DNA of 64,000 nt from Streptomyces guryensis (GTDB lineage: Bacteria > Actinomycetota > Actinomycetes > Streptomycetales > Streptomycetaceae). Position numbers and translations under genes: made by a program. Shown here one piece after another: positions 27,033 to 35,635 of the stretch. Within the stretch, counting starts at the first letter, position 1. Each line of letters begins with the position of its first letter. Location: the NCBI RefSeq assembly GCF_021261325.1, contig NZ_JAJSBI010000001.1, positions 248,001-312,000 of the forward strand, in the 5' to 3' direction. The notes under the pieces are model-generated. The model made no database searches. It was not told where the DNA came from and worked only from the letters and a program-made list of their open reading frames with translations.

Positions 27033-27714
27033 CGCAGGGAGCTCCTGTCTTGGCGTCGAAGGCATGGGTGTGGTCGGGATCGGCGGTGACACGGACCCGC
27101 TCGCCGTGGGCGAGGGTGGCGATGCCCGCCTCCGGGAGGGGCTCGTGGGCGACGACCTTGGCGGGTATGCCCGCGTCGCCGGTGAGAGGGAGGTCCTCCG
27201 GGCGCACACCGACCACGACCTCCCGGCCCTCCGCCACCGGCAGCGCGATCCGTACCGCGCCCGAGAGACGGGCGTGACCCTCCGTGTCCGCGACGCCGGG
27301 CAGGAGGTTGACGGCGGGTTCGCGGACGAAGTCAGCGACGAAGACGTTGGCCGGGCTGTCGTAGATCTCGTAGGGCGTGCCGAGCTGCTGGATGACGCCG
27401 TCCTTCATCACGGCGATCCGGTCGGCCAGGGAGAGTGCCTCCTCCTGGTTCTGCGTGACCAGGATGGTGGTGTGCCCCCGCTGCGCAGGCAGCGCGACCA
27501 CCGACGCACCGTCCACCAGGATGTCCCCGCCGGTCTCCGGCCCAAGGCCGGTGATCATCCGCAGGGTGGTGGACCTGCCGCAGCCCGACGGGCCGGGCAG
27601 CCCCAGCAGTTCCCCCGAGTGCGGCACGAGGTCCGTGCCGCGTACGGCGTGCACCGAAGGCCGGCCCCGCGACCGGTGGGTCTTGCGCAGATCACGTGGC
27701 TCCAGCACGGTCAT
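26953..27714 (-). pseudogene. Sugar ABC transporter ATPase with internal deletion
   Basis: Both ends match the MsmK/UgpC group of sugar-importer ATPases: the N-terminal Walker A region and the C-terminal [16 protein letters not shown] and [12 protein letters not shown] parts. The centre is missing. PAQRGH is joined directly to [13 protein letters not shown], removing about 110 residues with the Q-loop, LSGGQ signature and Walker B. In addition Walker A reads GPSGCGRST (lysine to arginine) and the switch histidine is glutamine (VTQNQ). The frame stays open for 253 codons instead of about 360. ATP hydrolysis is impossible by known chemistry. No permease or binding protein is present, so I regard it as a decaying gene. 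Confidence 0.85.
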
Positions 27715-28528
27715 CGCTGCCCTTCGTCGCGCAGACCTGATAGGTGACCTTGTGCTCGTCCAGGTCCCGCAGCGCCTGAGCCGACGCCCCGTCGTCGACG
27801 AGGAGCAGGTCGATGCGGGAGAGCGGGACGACCCGGTGCAGGGCGGTCCGGGCGAGCTTGGTGTGGTCGATGAGCAGGACGTTGCGGGCGGCCGAGTCGA
27901 GCATCGCCCGCTTCACCGACACGATGTGCTGCTCCTGGTGGTAGGCGTAACCCCCGTGCACGGAGGACGTCGACGCGAAGCACACGTCCACCCGCAGCGA
28001 CTGCACCGCCTCCACGCAGGACACCCCGAGGAAGGACGAGTGCAGCGGGTCGTAGTCGCCGCCGAGGGCCATCAGATGGATGCCCCGCTGGTCGGCGAGC
28101 AGGTTGATCGCCTCCAGGAAGTTGGTGACGACTGTCAGCGGGGTGATCTCGCCCAGGCGCAGCCTGCGGGCTATCTCCAGGGTGGAGGTCGAGTCGTCCA
28201 GCATGATCGCCATGCCGGGCTCTATCGACCTCAGTGCGTGTTCGGCGACGGCGGCCTTCTCCGCCCGCATGGTCTTCAGCCGGTACTGCACGTTCGACTC
28301 GAAGACCCCCGACGGCTGGGCGGTCACCCCGCCCCTGAACTTCCTGACGAGGCCCTGCCGTTCGAGCTCGTCCAAGTCCCGGTGGATGGTCATCAAGCTC
28401 ACCCCGAACCGCTCGGCGAGCTCCGCCGCGGTCGCCGAACCGTCGGCCAGGACCTGTTCGGCCATGGCGGACCGCCGGGCCGCGGGCCCCTGCTGGTGTG
28501 CGCTGCCGCCGCTGCTGTTGCTGCTCAT
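27692..28528 (-). CDS. DeoR-family transcriptional regulator
   Basis: A 278-residue repressor of the DeoR type. The winged helix (residues about 20-75) shows [20 protein letters not shown] and [17 protein letters not shown]. The C-terminal sugar-phosphate sensor shows [22 protein letters not shown] and the LIDHTKLA segment. It presumably responds to a phosphorylated sugar made by one of the FGGY kinases. It overlaps the degenerate ABC gene by 23 bp. The divergent region upstream contains candidate operators. Confidence 0.9.
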   Translation of the reverse strand: MSSNSSGGSAHQQGPAARRSAMAEQVLADGSATAAELAERFGVSLMTIHRDLDELERQGLVRKFRGGVTAQPSGVFESNVQYRLKTMRAEKAAVAEHALRSIEPGMAIMLDDSTSTLEIARRLRLGEITPLTVVTNFLEAINLLADQRGIHLMALGGDYDPLHSSFLGVSCVEAVQSLRVDVCFASTSSVHGGYAYHQEQHIVSVKRAMLDSAARNVLLIDHTKLARTALHRVVPLSRIDLLLVDDGASAQALRDLDEHKVTYQVCATKGSDDRAGAT

Positions 28529-28538
28529 CGTGTCCCGA

Positions 28539-28715
28539 TCAGTCGTCCTGGACCTGGGGGCCGTCGGCCTCGAACAGCAGCAGGTTCTCAGGCCGGACCG
28601 TCAGCCGTACCGGATCGTCGGGCCGCAGCCCGCTCGTGTCGGCGCGCGGGGCGACCAGCGACACATGCTGCCCGCCCGGCCGGACGGTCACCTCGACGGA
28701 ACGGCCGAGCAGGCC
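28539..28715 (-). pseudogene. TOBE-domain remnant of a second ABC transporter ATPase
   Basis: About 58 codons encode the C-terminal TOBE_2 part of a sugar/polyamine importer ATPase: GRSVEVTVRPGGQHVSLV, then DPVRLTVRPENLLLFEADG. No nucleotide-binding domain lies upstream. With the deleted ATPase beyond the DeoR gene, this shows that an ABC importer once occupied the locus. Confidence 0.65.
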
Positions 28716-28842
28716 GCGAGGGACGGGGTGGCGGCGGCCCCGGCGGTGAGGGCGGGCAAGCGTCGGCGGTCGTGCGCGTGCGTGTCCATCGGTGACCTCC
28801 GGCCGGGGTCGGGCCCGGTGCGCTGTGTGGGGTGACACGTCG

Positions 28843-28940
28843 AGTCGACTCGTTAACAGAGGGTGTAACGGCGGAACATGACCGTCAATCCCTCGCGCAC
28901 TCGAAAATCTCAGGGCAGAGTGAGAAGTTCACATCTCAGG
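28843..28940. promoter_or_regulatory. Operator-like repeats in the divergent regulatory region
   Basis: The region contains the 12-bp perfect palindrome CGAGTCGACTCG (28843-28854) followed by GTTAACA, and a direct repeat ATCTCAGG at 28907-28914 and 28933-28940. It lies between the DeoR side and the second FGGY kinase, so DeoR binding is plausible. Confidence 0.4.
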
Positions 28941-28962
28941 TCGCGATCAGTGGGAGGTCCGG

Positions 28963-30402
28963 ATGGGATATGAGGGCGAGGCGTGGCTGGGGATCGACCT
29001 GGGCACGCAGAGCGTCCGTGTGCTGCTGGTCGCCGCCGACGGCACGGTCCTCGGCGCCGGCTCGGCCCCGTTGGAGGGGCGGCGCGACGGGATACGGCAC
29101 GAGCAGGATCCGGGCGAGTGGTGGCCGGCGGTGTGCGCGGCGGCCCGCGTAGCCCTCAGGGAAGGACCTTCCCGTATCGGCGGGCTCGCGGTGTGCGGGA
29201 CGTCCGGGACCGTGCTGCTGACGGATGCGGCGGGGCGGCCGGTGAGCCCCGCGCTGATGTACGACGACGGGCGGGCCTGGGCCGAGGCGGAGCGGCTGCG
29301 GGGGGCGGGGCTCACGGTGCAGAACACGTGGGGCCTGCCGAAGGCGCTGTGGCTCCTGCGCAGCCACGGGCACGGTCGCATCACCCACCAGCCCGACCTC
29401 GTCGCCGCCCGCCTGGTCGGCCGTCCCGTCCCCACCGACTCCAGTCACGCCCTCAAGACGGCCTACGACGTGGAGGCCGACGCCTGGCCGGACTTCCCCG
29501 GCGTGCCCGCACTGCCCGACGTCGTACGGCCCGGCACCCCGCTCGGCGAGGTCTGCCCGGCCGCCGCCCAGGCCACCGGCATCCCGGCCGGCACCCCGGT
29601 GATCGCCGGGATGACCGACGGCTGCGCGGCCCAGATCGCGTCCGGGGCGCTGCGCCCGGGCTCCTGGAACTCGGTGCTCGGCACGACGCTCGTTCTGAAG
29701 GGGGCTTCCCGGACGCCCGTCCACGACCCCACCGGCGTGGTCTACAACCACCGTGCGCCGGACGGGAGTTGGCTGCCCGGTGGGGCGTCGAGCGTGGGGG
29801 CCGGGGTGCTGACGGCCGCCTTCGCGGGCGCCGACCCGGCCGCCATGGACGAGCGGGCGGCCGCCTTCGAGCCATCCGGTGCGGTGGCGTACCCCCTGGT
29901 CTCGCCCGGCGAACGGTTCCCCTTCCAGGCGCCGCAGGCATCCGCCCTGGTCCTGGGCGAGCCGGAGGGTGAGGCCGACCTGTGGGCCGCGCTGCTTCAG
30001 GGCGTCGCCTTCACCGAACGGCTCTGCCTGGACTACCTGCACCACCTCGGCGCCCCCCTGGACGGTCCGCTCACCTTCACCGGCGGCGGCGCCCGCAGCC
30101 CGTACTGGAACCAGCTCCGCACCGACATCCTCGGCACCCCCGCCCGCGTACCGGAACAGACCGAACCGGCCCTGGGGATGGCCGCACTGGCCGCTCACGG
30201 AACCGGATCGGGCCCTTTGACGGACGTGGCCGACCGCATGGTCCGCATCGACACCCTCCTCGAACCCCGCCCCGACCGCACGGCCCTGTTCGCCGAGCCG
30301 TACGCCCGCCTGGTCGACGAACTGGCGGCACGGGGCTGGCTCCCGCCACCCGTGGCCGCACACGCGCACGAGCGTCTCAACCGGAATACTGCGGACTCAT
30401 GA
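28963..30402 (+). CDS. FGGY-family carbohydrate kinase, second
   Basis: A 479-residue FGGY kinase. N-terminal GIDLGTQSVRVLLV, central GMTDGCAAQIASGAL, and C-terminal TFTGGGARSPYWNQLRTDI are the family landmarks. The GGGAGG ribosome-binding site lies 5 nt before the ATG. It overlaps the following phosphatase gene by 4 bp (ATGA), so a kinase and a phosphatase are co-translated, which is unusual and may mean that the phosphatase acts on the kinase product or a downstream sugar phosphate. Substrate unknown. It differs considerably from the kinase at 24456-25880. Confidence 0.9.
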   Translation: MGYEGEAWLGIDLGTQSVRVLLVAADGTVLGAGSAPLEGRRDGIRHEQDPGEWWPAVCAAARVALREGPSRIGGLAVCGTSGTVLLTDAAGRPVSPALMYDDGRAWAEAERLRGAGLTVQNTWGLPKALWLLRSHGHGRITHQPDLVAARLVGRPVPTDSSHALKTAYDVEADAWPDFPGVPALPDVVRPGTPLGEVCPAAAQATGIPAGTPVIAGMTDGCAAQIASGALRPGSWNSVLGTTLVLKGASRTPVHDPTGVVYNHRAPDGSWLPGGASSVGAGVLTAAFAGADPAAMDERAAAFEPSGAVAYPLVSPGERFPFQAPQASALVLGEPEGEADLWAALLQGVAFTERLCLDYLHHLGAPLDGPLTFTGGGARSPYWNQLRTDILGTPARVPEQTEPALGMAALAAHGTGSGPLTDVADRMVRIDTLLEPRPDRTALFAEPYARLVDELAARGWLPPPVAAHAHERLNRNTADS

Positions 30403-31019
30403 GCACGACCCTCCTGCTGGCCCGGCACGGGCAGACCGTCTGGCACGCCGAGAACCGTTACGCGGGGGTGAGCGACGTGGCCCTCACCGACACGGGCCGC
30501 GCCCAGGCCGAGGCCCTCGGCCGCTGGGCCGCCGCCCATCCCGTCGACGCGATCTGGACGTCCACCGTCTCCCGCGCGATCGCCACCGCCGATCCCGCCT
30601 GCCGAGCCCTGGGCCTCACCCCGCACCGCGAACCCGGCCTGCGGGAATGCGACTTCGGGGTGGTGGAGGGCCGTACCCTCGCGGAGTTCGCGGCCGAGCA
30701 CCCGAAGGCGGCGGAGGCCTTCCGCGCCGACCCGGTGGCCCACCCCTTCCCGGGCGCCGAGGACCCGACGGCCGCCGCGCGGCGGGGCGCCGCCGCCCTG
30801 CACCGCATCGCCGCCGCCCACGACGGCGAACGTGTCCTGGTCGTCGCGCACAACACCCTGCTCCGCCTGGTCCTGTGCGGCCTGCTGTCGATCCCCCTCA
30901 GCGACTACCGACGCGTCTTCCCGCGACTGCGGAACGCGGCGGTCACCGAACTCCGTATGGACACCGGGTCAATCGGCCTGATCGCGCTGAACGTTCCGTG
31001 CGAGCCGGACGCGGCGTAG
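30399..31019 (+). CDS. Histidine phosphatase family protein (phosphoglycerate-mutase-like)
   Basis: A 206-residue histidine phosphatase. The phosphohistidine motif is LARHGQTVWHAENRYAG. The later acid residue is in RECDFGVVEGRT, and the second catalytic histidine in VLVVAHNTLLRLVL. The size and lack of insertions suggest a phosphatase rather than the glycolytic mutase. It is coupled to the FGGY kinase by a 4-bp overlap. It probably dephosphorylates a sugar phosphate of the pathway. Confidence 0.88.
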   Translation: MSTTLLLARHGQTVWHAENRYAGVSDVALTDTGRAQAEALGRWAAAHPVDAIWTSTVSRAIATADPACRALGLTPHREPGLRECDFGVVEGRTLAEFAAEHPKAAEAFRADPVAHPFPGAEDPTAAARRGAAALHRIAAAHDGERVLVVAHNTLLRLVLCGLLSIPLSDYRRVFPRLRNAAVTELRMDTGSIGLIALNVPCEPDAA

Positions 31020-31029
31020 GGGCGGCCGG

Positions 31030-32412
31030 TCAGTCCCTGGCCCGCTGCCGGGCGTACCCCACCGCCGCCAGGACCGCAGTCATCCCGCCGGTGTAGTAGA
31101 GCTGCACCCGGGTGCCGGGTTCCCGGGCCATCAGTACGAAGATCGCCGCCATGCCGGCCAGTGCCACCCAGGTCAGCCAGGGGAACGCCCACATCCGGAC
31201 GGCCAGTTTCCCGGGGGCCTCCCGGTTCAGCCGGGCACGCAGCCGCAGCTGGCTGACCGCGATGAGGATCCAGACGACCAGGACCACCGCGCCGATCATG
31301 TTCAGCAGCCAGGGGAAGACGTCGTCCGGACGCCAGTAGCTGAGGACCACGCAGACGAAGCCGAAGACCGAGGAGGCCAGGACGGCGATCCGCGGGACGC
31401 CGCCCGACACCCGGCCCAGCACCTTCGGGCCCTGGCCGCGCCCGACGAGGGAGTAGGCGATGCGCGAGGAGCCGTAGATGTTGGCGTTCATGGCCGAGAG
31501 CAGGGCGACCAGGACGACCACGTTCATGAGCTGCCCGGCGCCCGGGATGCCGAGGTGGTCGAGGGCGGCGACGTACGGGCCCTTCTCGACGACCTCCTTC
31601 GAGTTCCAGGGGACGAGCGTCACGATGACCGCCATCGAACCGATGTAGAAGAGCGCGATGCGCCACATCGCCGTGCGGACGGCGCCCGCCACGCCCCGCA
31701 CCGGGTCCTGCGACTCGGCCGCCGCGATGGTGACGGTCTCCAGGCCGCCGTACGCGAAGATCGAGGCGAGCACACCGACGATCAGGCCCTGGCTGCCGTT
31801 CGGCAGGAACTCGGTGAGGTTCGCGGTGCCCGGGGCGTCCGTGCCGGGGAGCACGCCCGCGATCGCCAGCACGCCCAGGATCAGGAACAGGCTGATCGCC
31901 CCGACCTTCAGGGCCGCGAACCAGAACTCGAACTCGCCGAAGTTCTTCACGGCGGCGAGGTTCGCGACACAGAACACCACCATGAACAGGGCCACCCAGC
32001 CCCACTCGGGCGTGTGCGGCAGCCAGCCCGTCACGATCTTCGCGGCGCCGATGCCCTCCAGGCCGACGGCCGTGCAGAGCAGCACCCAGAAGGACCAGCC
32101 CGCCGTGAAGCCGGCCCACGGGCCGATCGCCCGTTCCGCGTGCGCCGAGAACGAACCCGACGACGGATACGCGGCCGACATCTCGCCGAGCATCCGCATC
32201 ACCAGCATCACGAGGAGACCGGAGAGGGTGTAGGCGACGACGATCGACGGCCCCGCGGCGGCGATACCCGCGCCGGAGCCGACGAACAGTCCTGCGCCGA
32301 TGACCCCGCCGAGGGCGATCATCGAAAGGTGGCGCTGCTTCAGGCCGTGGGACAGGGTGGCGTCGGCGTCCGCCTGCGGCGGCGTCTCGACCTCGGTGGT
32401 GCTGCTGGGCAT
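31030..32412 (-). CDS. Amino-acid permease (APC family)
   Basis: A 460-residue transporter with 12 predicted membrane helices. The family signature near the N-terminus is MIALGGVIGAGLFVGSG, followed by MLGEMSAAYPSSGSFSAHAE. It belongs to the amino-acid transporter (AAT) group that takes up neutral or aromatic amino acids or GABA by proton symport; the substrate is not assignable. ATG 32412 is selected for the family N-terminus; a TTG at 32445 lies upstream. It is paralogous to the permease at 44719-46140. Its 3' end converges on the histidine phosphatase with a 10-bp gap. Confidence 0.9.
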   Translation of the reverse strand: MPSSTTEVETPPQADADATLSHGLKQRHLSMIALGGVIGAGLFVGSGAGIAAAGPSIVVAYTLSGLLVMLVMRMLGEMSAAYPSSGSFSAHAERAIGPWAGFTAGWSFWVLLCTAVGLEGIGAAKIVTGWLPHTPEWGWVALFMVVFCVANLAAVKNFGEFEFWFAALKVGAISLFLILGVLAIAGVLPGTDAPGTANLTEFLPNGSQGLIVGVLASIFAYGGLETVTIAAAESQDPVRGVAGAVRTAMWRIALFYIGSMAVIVTLVPWNSKEVVEKGPYVAALDHLGIPGAGQLMNVVVLVALLSAMNANIYGSSRIAYSLVGRGQGPKVLGRVSGGVPRIAVLASSVFGFVCVVLSYWRPDDVFPWLLNMIGAVVLVVWILIAVSQLRLRARLNREAPGKLAVRMWAFPWLTWVALAGMAAIFVLMAREPGTRVQLYYTGGMTAVLAAVGYARQRARD

Positions 32413-32458
32413 GGGCGCGGCTCGTCCAGTCCATGAGATGGGCAAAAACGCCCACAGT

Positions 32459-32496
32459 CTGGGCAGCCTCTCCGGTCAGGAGGAGAGGCTGCCCAG
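32459..32496. terminator. Terminator hairpin after the organosulfur operon
   Basis: A perfect 15-bp stem, left arm CTGGGCAGCCTCTCC at 32459-32473, right arm at 32482-32496, with an 8-nt loop. It lies 30 bp downstream of the dioxygenase stop codon and insulates the permease gene from the operon. Confidence 0.85.
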
Positions 32497-32525
32497 TATC
32501 CGGACGCTACCGCCACGTGCTGCGA

Positions 32526-33440
32526 CTAGGCGGCTACGGATTCTGCGGATGCCACGGACGTGTAGTGCGACGCGTCGCCCTCGATCGAGTAGCTCTCCTT
32601 GCCCTCGACGCCGACCGGGACGTCACCGGCGACGGTCACCCGGTGCAGACGGCGCGGCAGACCGTCGTAGTTGTCGACGGCGTAGTGCTGTGTGATGCGG
32701 TTGTCGAAGAGGACCAGCTGGTTCTCCGACCAGCGGTGGCGCAGGATGTTCTCCGGCCGGGTGACATACGCCTGGAGCAGGTCGAGGATCTTGCGGGACT
32801 CGCCCGGCGACAGACCCACGATCCGCTGCGCGAACCCCCCGATGAACAGCCCGCGTTCACCGGTCAGCGGGTGGACGCGGACCACCGGGTGGACCGTGCG
32901 GTACTTGATCGACGTGAACTGGGCTCGCTGGGCGGCCTGCTGCTCGTCGAGTTCCTCCTCCGGTGCGGCGTAGTCGTAGTCGTTGGTGTGCTCCGCCCAC
33001 AGCGTGTCCGCCAACTGGCGGAGCGAGTCCGGGAGTTGGCGATAGGCGGCCGCCGAGTCGGCGATCAGGGTCTCGCCGCCGTACGGCGGGATCGTGATGC
33101 TGCGCAGGGTGCTGGCCTGCGGCGGGTTCAGGACGAAGGTGACGTCGGTGTGCCAGTGGTTGGCGGCGCGACCGCGCTCGCTGTCGACGGGCAGGACGTT
33201 CGGGACGCCGTCGACGGAGGAGACCGTCGGGTGGGCGGTGGTGACGTCACCGAAGTGGCGGACGAAGGCCTGCTGGCCCGCGTCGTCGAGGTTCACGTCG
33301 TCGAAGACGAGAGCCTTGTGGACGTTGAGGGCCTCGCGGATCGCGGCGGCCGTCTCCGCGTCGAGCGGCCTGGAGAGGTCGACGCCGGAGACACGGGCGC
33401 CGATGCGGGCGGTGACCTTCTGGATTTCGCTGACTGACAC
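32526..33440 (-). CDS. TauD/TfdA-family 2-oxoglutarate dioxygenase
   Basis: A 304-residue Fe(II)/2-oxoglutarate dioxygenase. The iron-binding triad is HTD in NHWHTDVTF plus the distal His in RRLHRVTVAGD; the 2-oxoglutarate arginine lies just after. Relatives release sulfite from taurine or alkyl sulfates (TauD, AtsK). As the last gene of the ssu-like operon, it most likely supplies sulfur from an organosulfur compound. The start is GTG, 15 bp after the monooxygenase gene, with a rather distant AAGGA. Confidence 0.9.
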   Translation of the reverse strand: MSVSEIQKVTARIGARVSGVDLSRPLDAETAAAIREALNVHKALVFDDVNLDDAGQQAFVRHFGDVTTAHPTVSSVDGVPNVLPVDSERGRAANHWHTDVTFVLNPPQASTLRSITIPPYGGETLIADSAAAYRQLPDSLRQLADTLWAEHTNDYDYAAPEEELDEQQAAQRAQFTSIKYRTVHPVVRVHPLTGERGLFIGGFAQRIVGLSPGESRKILDLLQAYVTRPENILRHRWSENQLVLFDNRITQHYAVDNYDGLPRRLHRVTVAGDVPVGVEGKESYSIEGDASHYTSVASAESVAA

Positions 33441-33455
33441 TGGTGGCCGGTCCTT

Positions 33456-34796
33456 TCAGACGAGGGCGGGTTCCTGGGTGGAGTACTGGTTGGCGGGGCG
33501 GGGGAGGCCGTAGCGCTCCCGGAGGGTCTGGCGGGAGCCGTACTCGGTACGCAGCAGGCCGCGGGCGCGGAGGATCGGGACGACCTGCTCGACGAAGGTC
33601 TCCAGGCCGGAGGGCAGCACGGCGGGCATGATGTTGAAGCCGTCGGCGGCTCCCTGTGTGAACCACTCCTCGATCGCGTCGGCGACCTGCTCGGGCGTGC
33701 CCGCGAAGGTGAGATGGCCGCGCCCGCCGCCGAGCCGGCCGATCAACTGCCGGACGGTGAGGCGTTCGCGCCGGGCGAGTTCGACGACGAGCGTGTACCG
33801 GCTCTTGGCGCCCTCGATGGCGTCCTCGGGCGGCAGGTCGGTCGGCAGCTCGCCGTCCAACTCCAGGCTTCCCTCCGGGAGTTGCAGGAGGCGCTCCAGG
33901 CGGTCCACCCCGTGGGTGTACACGATGTGGTCCTCCAGCGCCTGCTCGTTCGCCCGCGCCTCGGCCTCCGTCGACCCGATGACCGGCACGATCCCGGGCA
34001 GCACCTTGATATGCCCGGGATCCCGGCCGGCCGCCGCCGTACGGGACTTGAGGTCGGCGTAGAAGGCCTGCGCGTCGGGCAGGGTCTGCTGGGCGGTGAA
34101 CACCGCCTCCGCGTACCGCGCCGCGAAAGCCCTGCCGTCCTCGCTGGACCCCGCCTGCACGAGCAGCGGGTAACCCTGTGGCGAGCGGGGCACATTGAGC
34201 GCGCCCTCGACGCTGAAGTACGCCCCCTTGTGCCGGGGCGGGTGGATCTTCGCGTCGTCGCCCCAGACGCCGGCCGCCTTGTCGCCGACGATCGCGTCGT
34301 CCTCCCAGCTGTCCCACAGCTTCAGGGCGACATCGAGGAACTCGGCAGCCCGGGCATACCGCTCCGCGTGCGCGGGCTCGGCGTCCAGACCGAAGTTGCG
34401 CGCGGCCTCCGCGCCCGCCGTGGTGACGATGTTCCAGCCCGCCCGGCCACCGCTGATGATGTCCAGGGAGGCGAACTTGCGGGCCAGGTTGTAGGGGGAG
34501 TTGTAGGAGGTGGAGGCGGTGGCGATCAGCCCGATGTGCTCGGTGGCCGTCGCCAGCGCGGTGAGCAGGGTGAGCGGCTCCAGGGCGCCGGCGGGCCGCT
34601 GCGCGAGGGTGCCCCACAGCTGCGGCCCGTCGGCGAGGAAGAGCGAGTCGAAGGTGCCGCGCTCGGCGACCTGGGCGAGCCGCACGTAGTGGTCCAACTC
34701 GACGTGCGCGTAGGGATCGCTTTCGGGGAGGCGCCAAGAGGCTTCGTGATGACCGGTGTTCATGAGGAAGGCGTTGAGGTGGAGCTGGCGGGGCAT
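33456..34796 (-). CDS. NtaA/SnaA/DszA-type FMN-dependent monooxygenase
   Basis: A 446-residue flavin-dependent monooxygenase of the bacterial luciferase superfamily. The family block at the N-terminus is LHLNAFLMNTGHHEASWR; other landmarks are STSYNSPYNLARKFASLD and GGRAGWNIVTT. Relatives cleave C-S or C-N bonds (DszA, dimethylsulfide monooxygenase, nitrilotriacetate monooxygenase) and need a separate flavin reductase, which is not encoded nearby. It takes the position that SsuD has in classical sulfonate operons. Its context implies desulfurisation of an alkyl or aryl sulfur compound. Confidence 0.9.
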   Translation of the reverse strand: MPRQLHLNAFLMNTGHHEASWRLPESDPYAHVELDHYVRLAQVAERGTFDSLFLADGPQLWGTLAQRPAGALEPLTLLTALATATEHIGLIATASTSYNSPYNLARKFASLDIISGGRAGWNIVTTAGAEAARNFGLDAEPAHAERYARAAEFLDVALKLWDSWEDDAIVGDKAAGVWGDDAKIHPPRHKGAYFSVEGALNVPRSPQGYPLLVQAGSSEDGRAFAARYAEAVFTAQQTLPDAQAFYADLKSRTAAAGRDPGHIKVLPGIVPVIGSTEAEARANEQALEDHIVYTHGVDRLERLLQLPEGSLELDGELPTDLPPEDAIEGAKSRYTLVVELARRERLTVRQLIGRLGGGRGHLTFAGTPEQVADAIEEWFTQGAADGFNIMPAVLPSGLETFVEQVVPILRARGLLRTEYGSRQTLRERYGLPRPANQYSTQEPALV

Positions 34797-34846
34797 GGGG
34801 TGTCCTTTGGGCAGGTTTTGAAAGCGCCGGGCGGGGCTCGGTCTTC

Positions 34847-34911
34847 CAGCCCGTCCGGCGTTTGGGGACGAGGCCGTTCAGGCCGAAGCGGGCTGGGGGC
34901 GGCAGCCCCCA
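34847..34911. repeat. Dispersed intergenic repeat, family B (copy 1)
   Basis: Runs from CCCGTCCGGCGTTTGGGGAC through GACGAGGCCGTTCAGGCCGA to a GGGGGC/GCCCCC hairpin. The same order recurs at 46899-46964. It fills the gap between the ATPase and monooxygenase genes inside the operon. Confidence 0.75.
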
Positions 34912-34918
34912 GTGACGG

Positions 34919-35635
34919 TCACCCCACCCCCTCGGTGACACCCAGCGCCGCGAGCAACCGCCCCCGGTACTCGCCGCGCGCACGCGCATCCCGCTCGATG
35001 GCCAGATCGAGCCCGACCCGCCCGGAGTCGAGCACCAACACCCGATCAGCCAGCACGATCGCCTCATCCACGTCATGGGTGACGAGCAGCACGGACGGCT
35101 GATGCCGTGTCCACAGCTCCCGCAGCAAGGCGTGCATCCTGATCCGTGTCAGTGCGTCCAACGCCCCGAACGGCTCGTCGGCCAGCAGTAGTTCGGGCTC
35201 GCGGACCAGCGACCGGGCCAGCGCGGCACGCTGGGCCTCGCCGCCGGACAGCTCGCTCGGCCAGGCCCGTTCACGGCCTTCCAGGCCCACCTCGGCGAGG
35301 GCCGCGCGGCCCTTCCGCTCGGCGTCCGCGCCGTTCAGGCCGAGGAGTACGTTGTCCAGGACCCGGCGCCAGGGCAGCAGCCGGGAGTCCTGGAAGACGA
35401 CGGACACCTTCTCCGGGGCGGTGAGCCGGCCGCTGCCGGCGACCTTGTGGTCCAGGCCCGCGATCGCCCGCAGCAGCGTGCTCTTGCCGGAGCCGCTGTG
35501 CCCGAGCAGGGCCGTGAACTGCCCCGCCGGGAGGTCGAGGTCGATGCCGTCGAGGACGGTCCGACCCTCGAACGACCGTGTCAGTCCCCGGAGCTGTACG
35601 GCGGGCCGGGTCAGCTGCTCAGTGTGCGGCGCCAT
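34919..35635 (-). CDS. ssuB: Sulfonate/nitrate-type ABC transporter ATPase (SsuB-like)
   Basis: A 238-residue importer ATPase. Walker A is GHSGSGKST, the signature is LSGGEAQRAAL, Walker B is LLLADEPFGALD and the H-loop is VTHDVDEA. The short length and PEKVSVVFQDSRLLPW Q-loop are typical of the SsuB/TauB group. It overlaps the permease gene by 25 bp. With the permease and binding protein it imports an organosulfur compound. Confidence 0.9.
   Translation of the reverse strand: MAPHTEQLTRPAVQLRGLTRSFEGRTVLDGIDLDLPAGQFTALLGHSGSGKSTLLRAIAGLDHKVAGSGRLTAPEKVSVVFQDSRLLPWRRVLDNVLLGLNGADAERKGRAALAEVGLEGRERAWPSELSGGEAQRAALARSLVREPELLLADEPFGALDALTRIRMHALLRELWTRHQPSVLLVTHDVDEAIVLADRVLVLDSGRVGLDLAIERDARARGEYRGRLLAALGVTEGVG

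Noticed and set aside
30399..31019. Glycolytic phosphoglycerate mutase
   Set aside because: The protein is short, lacks the mutase insertions and is coupled to an FGGY kinase, so a phosphatase is more likely.
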